A stretch of 64,000 nucleotides of DNA from assembly GCA_021604805.1 (NCBI GenBank), contig BQJR01000002.1, positions 642,665 through 706,664 of the forward strand. Direction: 5' to 3'. Every line of letters starts with the position of its first letter. Position 1 is the first letter of the stretch. The notes beneath the pieces were generated by a model, which made no database searches, was not told the DNA's origin, and worked only from the letters and a program-made list of their open reading frames with translations. Shown here piece by piece: positions 58,816 to 64,000 of the stretch. This DNA is from Planctomycetota bacterium. Lineage in GTDB: Bacteria; Planctomycetota; B15-G4. Position numbers and translations under genes: made by a program.

Positions 58816-59972
58816 GCCGCGGGCGCATCCCCGTCGTGCACGTGATCACGCGCCTCGAACTCGGCGGCGCCCAACAGAACACGCTGCACACGGTGGCGCA
58901 GCTCGATCGTGAACGCTTCGAGCCCTGGCTCATCGCCGGTGAAGGCGGTTTGCTCGACGACGAAGCGCGCGCGCTCCCCGACGTGACCGTGCACCTTCTG
59001 CCCGAGTTGGTGCGCCCCGTGTCGCCGCTCAAAGACATGGCCGCCACGCGCAGCGTGCAAGCACTGCTCGCGCCGCTGGCCGCCGCGGGACCGCTGCTCG
59101 TGCACACGCACTCGAGCAAGGCCGGCGTGATCGGACGCAGCGCCGCCGCGCGCCTCGGCATCCATCCCGTGGTGCACACGATCCACGGCTTCGGCTTCGC
59201 GGCGCTGGGCGGCGCCTTCAAACAACGCGTCGGCCTGTTCCTCGAGCGACGCATGGCGCGCCACACCGACGCCTTCGTGTCGGTGGCCGAGTCGCATCTC
59301 GACGAAGGCAGCGCGCTCGGTGTCTTGGGCGACGCCGTGCAGTGCGTGATCCGCAGCGGCATCGACCTGAGCGACTTCGCGCGCGCCGACGAGCTGCGCG
59401 CCGCCACCCGCGCCGAACTCGGCTACTCCGACGACACGCCCGTGATCGGCATGGTCGCCTGCCTCAAACCGCAGAAGGCCCCGCTCGACTTCGTGGAGCT
59501 CGCCGCGCAAGTGCACGCGCGTCATCCCGAGGCGCGCTTCTTCATCGCGGGCGACGGTGAGCTGCGCGGCGCCGTCGAACAACGCGTGCGCGAACGCGGC
59601 CTCGACGACGTGTTGCGCCTGCTCGGTTGGCGTCGCGACGTGCCCGCCTTGATGGGCGCGCTCGACATCGCAGTGCTCACCTCGCTCTGGGAAGGTCTGC
59701 CGCGCGTGTGTCCGCAGGCCATGGCGGCGGGGCGACCGATGGTCGCGACCGCGGTCGACGGCACGCCCGAGGCCGTGGAGCACGGGCGCACGGGCCTGCT
59801 CTTCGAGCCCGGTGAGTGGAGCGTGGGTGCCGACCAGGTGACCGAACTGATCGAGGACCCGTCGCTGCGCAGCCGCTATGGCGAAGCCGCTCGAGAATCG
59901 GTTTGGCCCTTCGATCAAGGGCTGATGGTGCGTCAGCTCGAGGAGCTCTACGGGCTGCTGCTGGAGGCCTGA
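58812..59972 (+). CDS. GT4 glycosyltransferase
   Basis: 386 residues from GTG 58812. Standard GT4: VVHVITRLELGGAQQNTLHTV, HTHSSKAGVIGRSAAARLG, VVHTIHGFGF, IGMVACLKPQKAPLDFVELA, LLGWRRDVPALMGALDIAVLTSLWEGLPRVCPQAMAAGRPMVAT with the EX7E-type donor site. The HTHSSKAG motif is frequent in enzymes adding GlcNAc- or Gal-like sugars in capsule clusters. Last gene of the second glycan operon. Confidence 0.92.
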   Translation: MSRGRIPVVHVITRLELGGAQQNTLHTVAQLDRERFEPWLIAGEGGLLDDEARALPDVTVHLLPELVRPVSPLKDMAATRSVQALLAPLAAAGPLLVHTHSSKAGVIGRSAAARLGIHPVVHTIHGFGFAALGGAFKQRVGLFLERRMARHTDAFVSVAESHLDEGSALGVLGDAVQCVIRSGIDLSDFARADELRAATRAELGYSDDTPVIGMVACLKPQKAPLDFVELAAQVHARHPEARFFIAGDGELRGAVEQRVRERGLDDVLRLLGWRRDVPALMGALDIAVLTSLWEGLPRVCPQAMAAGRPMVATAVDGTPEAVEHGRTGLLFEPGEWSVGADQVTELIEDPSLRSRYGEAARESVWPFDQGLMVRQLEELYGLLLEA

Positions 59973-59987
59973 GCGCCAAGGCGGCGC
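59973..59987 (+). terminator. Short hairpin after the operon end
   Basis: GCGCC-AAGGC-GGCGC directly after the stop of the last GT4 gene, 115 bp before the convergent zincin gene end. A 5-bp stem only; weak evidence. Confidence 0.25.
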
Positions 59988-60101
59988 GACGCTCGTCGCC
60001 ACCCTGCGCAACGCTCACGAGCCCTGAGCACCACGCTCGCCGCAACGGGGCTCGGCTTCCGCTCGCGAATCGCGCCCGGCCTGCTCAAGCGCTGCACCGG
60101 C

Positions 60102-60482
60102 TTACTCCAGACCGAGCCGTTGCATGTCCTGCTCTTCGAAGCCGAGCGCGTGGGCGAGCTCGTGGTAGAGCGTGGTGCGCACCTCGGCGGCGAGTTCGTC
60201 GAGCGTGAGGCAGTGGGTGAGCAGTGCCACGCGGAACAGATAGATGCAGGCGAGTTCGGGCGGCGCGTCGGGCGTGTCCCATTCGGCGAGCGGCGGGCCG
60301 ACGAACAAGCCGAAGAGATCGTCGGGTCCTTCGATGTCTTCGAGGCCGTGGATCAGCGCCGGGTCCGGCCGCGCTTCCACGATCACGGGCACGCGCTCGA
60401 ACACGCGTCGGAACTCTTCAGGCAGGTCGGCGATGGCCTGCTCCACGAAGGCGTCGAACTCGTTGTCGGTGGCGCGCAGCAT
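60102..60482 (-). CDS. Zincin-like metallopeptidase (PF06262 type)
   Basis: 126 residues. Active-site HELAH (H107, E108, H111) in TLYHELAHALGFEEQDM, i.e. HExxHxxGxxE-like, near the C-terminus; conserved IYLFR region before it. This is the small DUF1025/zincin-1 family, usually ~110-130 residues and stand-alone. No signal peptide, so cytoplasmic. Function not established in most species. Confidence 0.85.
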   Translation of the reverse strand: MLRATDNEFDAFVEQAIADLPEEFRRVFERVPVIVEARPDPALIHGLEDIEGPDDLFGLFVGPPLAEWDTPDAPPELACIYLFRVALLTHCLTLDELAAEVRTTLYHELAHALGFEEQDMQRLGLE

Positions 60483-60539
60483 GGTGGGGAGCTCAGTGAG
60501 GGGCGGCAGCGTTCACGATCGAGAAGCCGCGTCGCGTGC

Positions 60540-61328
60540 TCAGGACGTGAGCCGGGACAGCACCCACACGGCGGCGCCGACCAGCAGCACGGCGCCCAGC
60601 AGGATCCACGCGCGGCGATGACGCAAGCAGCTGTTGTCCAAGCGTTCCACGAGACCGGCGGGACGCGCGCTCACCGCGGTGCCCGCCACGCAGGCTTCGA
60701 GATCTTCGGCGAGCTCGGCGGGGCTCGCGTAGCGCCGCGCCGCGCGAAACGAGGTGGCGCGCTCGACCACGTGACGCAGCGACTTCGGCAACGCGCGCGA
60801 GGTGCTGCGCAACGGCGGCAGCGGATGAGTTCGCGCGGCTCGCAAGACCTCGGCCGCGTTGCCGCGCGAGCGCGGCGGTCGATGGCCGAGCAGCTCGTAG
60901 AGCATGGCGCCGAGGCTGTACACGTCGCCGCGCACGCTGGGTGCCGCGCCACGCGCTTGTTCGGGCGCCGTGTACCGCGCGGTCACGCACGCGGAGTCGC
61001 CACCAGCGGCGTCACGCCCCGATGAGAGGACGGGCTGCTGCGCGTGTTCGGGGCCGGCGTCGAGCAGCACGGGCGCGTGGCCCTCGTGCAACACCACCAC
61101 GCTCGGGTGCAGAGCAACCTGCACGACGCCCATGTCGTGCCGCGCTTGCACGGCGCGCGCGAGCCCCGCGATCAGCGCGGCGGAGGCCTGCGCGCTGAAG
61201 TGCTCGTCCGTGTCGCGGTTGCGTTGCAAGCGCGCGTCGAGGATCTCTGCGCCGACGGCTTCCTGTGCCGGCGAGCCCTGCGACTCGTGCGACGCGACCT
61301 CGAGCGCTTGGGAGTTCGGCACGGGCAT
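60540..61328 (-). CDS. Membrane-anchored pseudokinase (Hanks-type, catalytic residues lost)
   Basis: 262 residues. Only the C-lobe of a Ser/Thr kinase can be recognised: YTAPEQARG (APE), DVYSLGAMLYELLGHRPP, SPAELAEDLEAC. The HRDxxPxN loop reads VQVALHPSVVVL (69-80): catalytic Asp, Lys and Asn are all gone; the DFG is DAG (90-92). The Gly loop and VAVK lysine are absent. One TM helix near the C-terminus (~241-258). It cannot be an active kinase; it may bind a partner kinase or a ligand. Start ATG 61328 follows a TAGGAT box by 6 nt. Confidence 0.8.
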   Translation of the reverse strand: MPVPNSQALEVASHESQGSPAQEAVGAEILDARLQRNRDTDEHFSAQASAALIAGLARAVQARHDMGVVQVALHPSVVVLHEGHAPVLLDAGPEHAQQPVLSSGRDAAGGDSACVTARYTAPEQARGAAPSVRGDVYSLGAMLYELLGHRPPRSRGNAAEVLRAARTHPLPPLRSTSRALPKSLRHVVERATSFRAARRYASPAELAEDLEACVAGTAVSARPAGLVERLDNSCLRHRRAWILLGAVLLVGAAVWVLSRLTS

Positions 61329-61334
61329 GCGCGG

Positions 61335-61340
61335 ATCCTA
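61335..61340 (-). promoter_or_regulatory. TGC-TAGGAT extended -10, 6 nt before the pseudokinase
   Basis: Minus-strand TGC followed by TAGGAT (61340-61335), CCGCGC, ATG. Same spacing as at 20730 and 22925. Confidence 0.5.
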
Positions 61341-61429
61341 GCAGTCGGGCGCGCGACGCACCTCTGCTGCGGCGAACACGCCCGGCAGTTCCGCGTCCGG
61401 CACGCGCCTCATCAACACACCGCGCGCAC

Positions 61430-62902
61430 TCACCCGTCGCCGAGATACCCCAGCTCTTCGAGCAACTGGATCTCTTCGGGTGTGGGGGCGCTGCCGGGCA
61501 CGACGTCGCCGGGCACGGGCGCCCAGCTCGCCATCAGCTTCTCGCGCACTTGGGCCAGCGCGCCGACCATCTCGTCGAAGCGTGCGCGGTGCGTGTGCCA
61601 GAGCAGTGGCGCGAGCTCCTCGGGATCGTCTTCGAGGTTGTAGAGCTGCGCGCGGCGGAGGTCTTGGATCGTCTTCCAGCGCAGCTTCCAGGGCCACTGC
61701 AGCAGCGCCGATTTGGGCGGACGTTGCAGCAGGATCATGCGGTCGCGCGGGAGCTCGTGCTGCAGCGGCAGGCCTTGCAACCACGGTTCGCGCGGCGCGC
61801 CGAGTTCGTCGAGCACGGTGGGTAGCAGGTCGACCAAGCTCACGGTTTCGCTGCGACGTGTGCCGGCGCCTGCGCCACGGGGGAAGCGCATCACGAGCGG
61901 CACGCGCAAGCCCTCCTCGAAGAAGTCGCCGTGGCCGCCGTAGCCTTCGCGCTGGTTGAGCGCCTCGCCGTGGTCGGAGGTCACGATCACGAGCGCGTTG
62001 TCGAGCAAGCCCGCTTCTTCGTAGGCGCCCAGGATCTCGCCGAGCACGTCGTCCACGTAGCGCACGTTGCCGTCGTAGAGCGCCACGATGGCTTCGCGTT
62101 GCTCGGGTGTGGGATGCAGCTTGCCCTTGTAGACGAGCACGGGCTTGATCACGCCGTCGAGGCGTTCGCGCGCGTCGGGCACCCAGAGCGTGTCGTAACC
62201 GGAGGGCGGGTTGTAGATCGTGCTGCCGCTGTCTTGGTTCATGCGCGCGGAGTGCACGTCCCAGGCATGCAGGAACAGGAACAGCGGTTGGTCGGGCGGA
62301 CGCGTGTCGAGCAACTCGCGCGCGTGCCGCGCCATGGCCTGCGCTTCCTCGTGATGACGCACGACATCGAAGCCGCGATCGAAACCGAAGCGTTCGTGGA
62401 TCCAGCCTTCGTAGTAGAGCGAGGCCGTGTGGTAGCCGCGCGCCTGGAGACGTTCGGCGAGCGTGGGGATCTCGTCGGCGAGGCGCGTGCCGTCGGCGTA
62501 GATGCCGTGTTGCTCGGGATACAGGCCCGTGAACATCGACATGTGCGAGATGAGCGTCCAGGTGCCGGCGGTGTAGGCGCGCTCGAACACCACGCTCTGC
62601 TCGGCGAAGTCGTCGAGCCAGGGCGAGGTGTCGCGCTCGTAGCCGTAGAGCCCGAGATGATCCTGACGCAGCGCGTCGACGGAGATCAGGATCACGTGCG
62701 GCGGGCCGGCGTGGTGATCGGGTTCGGATTCGGACGGCCCACAGCCGCCGAGCAACGCGCAGAAGACCAGGAACGGCGCGCTCAGTGAACAGAGCGCGAA
62801 GCGCGCGGAAGCAGCTGCGGCGACTGTGCGCGGGGCGTCGCTCGCAGGCGTGGTGTCGAAACGGGCGGTGCGCGCAGACTGCGAGGCGGTCGAGTCGAGC
62901 AT
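61430..62902 (-). CDS. Sulfatase-fold lipoprotein with Thr at the nucleophile position
   Basis: 490 residues from ATG 62902; the lipobox (FLVFCALLGGC, Cys54) is late, so a downstream start is possible. Fold: ISVDALRQDHLGLYGYERD (metal D76), GTWTLISHMSMFTGL with Thr116 in the FGly position, ALVIVTSDHGEALNQREGYGGHGD; ends LLEELGYLGDG, like the 8466 protein. The third sulfatase-fold gene in the window with a Thr. Surface-bound phosphodiesterase or transferase is likelier than an aryl- or sugar-sulfatase. Confidence 0.87.
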   Translation of the reverse strand: MLDSTASQSARTARFDTTPASDAPRTVAAAASARFALCSLSAPFLVFCALLGGCGPSESEPDHHAGPPHVILISVDALRQDHLGLYGYERDTSPWLDDFAEQSVVFERAYTAGTWTLISHMSMFTGLYPEQHGIYADGTRLADEIPTLAERLQARGYHTASLYYEGWIHERFGFDRGFDVVRHHEEAQAMARHARELLDTRPPDQPLFLFLHAWDVHSARMNQDSGSTIYNPPSGYDTLWVPDARERLDGVIKPVLVYKGKLHPTPEQREAIVALYDGNVRYVDDVLGEILGAYEEAGLLDNALVIVTSDHGEALNQREGYGGHGDFFEEGLRVPLVMRFPRGAGAGTRRSETVSLVDLLPTVLDELGAPREPWLQGLPLQHELPRDRMILLQRPPKSALLQWPWKLRWKTIQDLRRAQLYNLEDDPEELAPLLWHTHRARFDEMVGALAQVREKLMASWAPVPGDVVPGSAPTPEEIQLLEELGYLGDG

Positions 62903-62950
62903 GTCATCCTGCCGGGGCGCGAAACGGCCACGCAGTATGACAGCTCGGGC

Positions 62951-63355
62951 TCAGCTCGCGTCGACCGGGGGTTGCATCCAGCGGTCGAGCACATCCTTCA
63001 ACTGCGTGTTGGTCACCGGCTTCGCGACGAAGTCGTCCATCCCCACCCCCAGGCACTGCTCGCGATTGTTGTCGAGCACGTGGGCGGTGAGCGCCACGAT
63101 CGGGAGGTGTTGATTCGGCGGCTCGCGACGACGGATCTCCATCGTGGCTTCGTAGCCGTCCATCACGGGCATCTGGCAGTCCATCAACACGAGCGCGTAG
63201 GCGTTGTCGGAGAGCGCGTCGAGCGCGAGCTTGCCGTTGTCCACCACGTGCGTCTGGTAACCCAAACGCTCCACCATGCGACGCGCCACGAGCTGATTGA
63301 CCTTGTTGTCCTCGACGATCAACACGCGGGACATGGGCGAGCGTTCAGTGTTCAT
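62951..63355 (-). CDS. Receiver-only response regulator
   Basis: 134 residues. CheY-like with E15/D16 pocket (VEDNKVNQLV), phospho-acceptor D59 in ALVLMDCQMPVMDGYEA, switch Thr in ALTAHV, Lys in FVAKPVT. MDCQMPVMDGYEA is the signature of receiver modules of hybrid kinases. It overlaps the degenerate kinase gene upstream by 11 bp; the two look like a split hybrid kinase. Confidence 0.9.
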   Translation of the reverse strand: MNTERSPMSRVLIVEDNKVNQLVARRMVERLGYQTHVVDNGKLALDALSDNAYALVLMDCQMPVMDGYEATMEIRRREPPNQHLPIVALTAHVLDNNREQCLGVGMDDFVAKPVTNTQLKDVLDRWMQPPVDAS

Positions 63356-63839
63356 CGCTGCTTTCCTGTGGGGAGAGCGCCGAGCGCAACAGCACGCCCA
63401 CGCGGAACCAGTACACGTTGCCTTCGTTCGGATCGCTGCGCACGCCGAGCTCTTCGGCGAAACACTTGGCGGTGTGCGTCCACAGCGCGAGGTTCGCGTT
63501 GCCGTCGGCGGAGAGCGTGGCGAAGCTCGGCACGCTGCCGTCCTCGGGGATGAGCGCCGGCGAGGCGTCGCGCACCTCGAAGTGCAACACGGCTTCGTCT
63601 TCGCTGAGCACGTCGGCCGAGATCTTCAGGTCGACGTCACCCTCGCTCTCGCCCGCGGTCGCCACGGCATGACCGAGCAACAAGTGCAGCGAACGACGCA
63701 AGCGATGCTCGTCGCCACTGAGCGCGGTGGGCACACCCTTCTGCATGCGCGCCACCAAACCCACGCCGTTGCGTTCGCCTTCGGCACGACCGGTGTCGAG
63801 CACCGCTTGGAGCGTGTCGCGCAGGTCGAAGTCGATCAT
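63345..63839 (-). CDS. Degenerate histidine-kinase ATPase-like domain
   Basis: 164 residues from ATG 63839 (earlier in-frame start at 63938 has no recognisable content). FDLRDTLQAVLDTGRAEGERNGVGL and SGDEHRLRRSLHLLLGHAVATA match the entry of a hybrid-kinase CA domain (GDExRLrQiLxNLlxNA), but the N-box Asn is His, the DxGxG box reads DASPALI, and there is no H-box. It is unlikely to bind ATP or phosphorylate. It may tether or gate the receiver encoded after it. Confidence 0.7.
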   Translation of the reverse strand: MIDFDLRDTLQAVLDTGRAEGERNGVGLVARMQKGVPTALSGDEHRLRRSLHLLLGHAVATAGESEGDVDLKISADVLSEDEAVLHFEVRDASPALIPEDGSVPSFATLSADGNANLALWTHTAKCFAEELGVRSDPNEGNVYWFRVGVLLRSALSPQESSDEH

Positions 63840-63972
63840 CGTGAGGTCGCCGCCGAACGGGGAAGGACACGGGGTTTCACCACACCTCGGCTCGTCATGC
63901 AGGGCCCGTCGACTTGAGGTTGAATCGCCACAGCTCAAGTCGTCCTACCGAGAACACGAAGCCAACTGAGTC

Positions 63973-64000
63973 ATGAAAACTCTGATCCTCCGCCTCGCCC
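63973..64000 (+). CDS. Start of a gene running off the right edge (signal-peptide-like)
   Basis: ATG 63973 opens MKTLILRLA..., a plausible signal peptide n-region, cut off by the window end after nine codons. Weak evidence. Confidence 0.35.

Overview
The window is GC-rich (roughly 70 %), densely coded chromosomal DNA from a bacterium that looks like a member of the Planctomycetota. Pointers are an ECF sigma factor next to a Ser/Thr kinase with a TPR-rich tail, several sulfatase-fold lipoproteins, a giant FG-GAP repeat protein, a DUF5658 protein, a TMTC-like membrane protein, and many lipoboxes and envelope exporters. This placement is inference from gene content; no rRNA is present. One tRNA, tRNA-CAU (probably Ile2), lies at 32457-32533.

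Layout. (A) 1-10237, minus strand: a seven-gene, translationally coupled surface-glycan operon (GT2, ABC-2 permease, sulfatase-fold enzyme, PhyH-type oxygenase, radical SAM protein, AsnB-like amidotransferase, GT4) that runs off the left edge. Three consecutive, otherwise unrelated enzymes in it carry the same ~80-residue domain, which I cannot assign to a family; this is the most novel signal here. (B) 10387-14689: a secreted FG-GAP repeat protein divergent from an M28 peptidase lipoprotein. (C) 14873-19281: RND efflux pair. (D) 19295-28027: lipoprotein, Ski2-like helicase, ECF sigma plus Ser/Thr kinase, secreted beta-helix protein. (E) 28380-32375: Tat-exported solute-binding protein, histidine kinase and two receiver-only regulators. 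(F) 32636-37897, minus: a complete MacAB-TolC-type tripartite exporter operon, with an 8-bp tandem repeat just upstream of its first gene. (G) 38168-45520: UDP-sugar dehydrogenase, MATE/flippase, and a divergent FAD oxidoreductase, GT2 and sulfatase-fold lipoprotein. (H) 45615-51519: MoaA, a MerR regulator coupled to a group-2-like sigma factor, DUF5658, TMTC-like protein, and a small lipoprotein. (I) 51596-59972, plus: a second tightly overlapped glycan operon (GT2, GT4, GT4, WecA-type initiating transferase, a membrane-tethered HTH protein, FAD oxidoreductase, GT4). (J) 60102-63839, minus: zincin, pseudokinase, sulfatase-fold lipoprotein, and a split degenerate histidine kinase/receiver pair.

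The overall theme is envelope and exopolysaccharide construction (regions A, G and I), export (C and F) and signalling (D, E, H and J). Gene starts fall into two groups. Some have a Shine-Dalgarno-like AGGA/GGAG. Others, usually the first gene of a unit, have a TANNNT box only 6-9 nt before the start codon, which suggests leaderless mRNAs. Inside operons, NTGA start/stop overlaps are the rule and use ATG, GTG and TTG.
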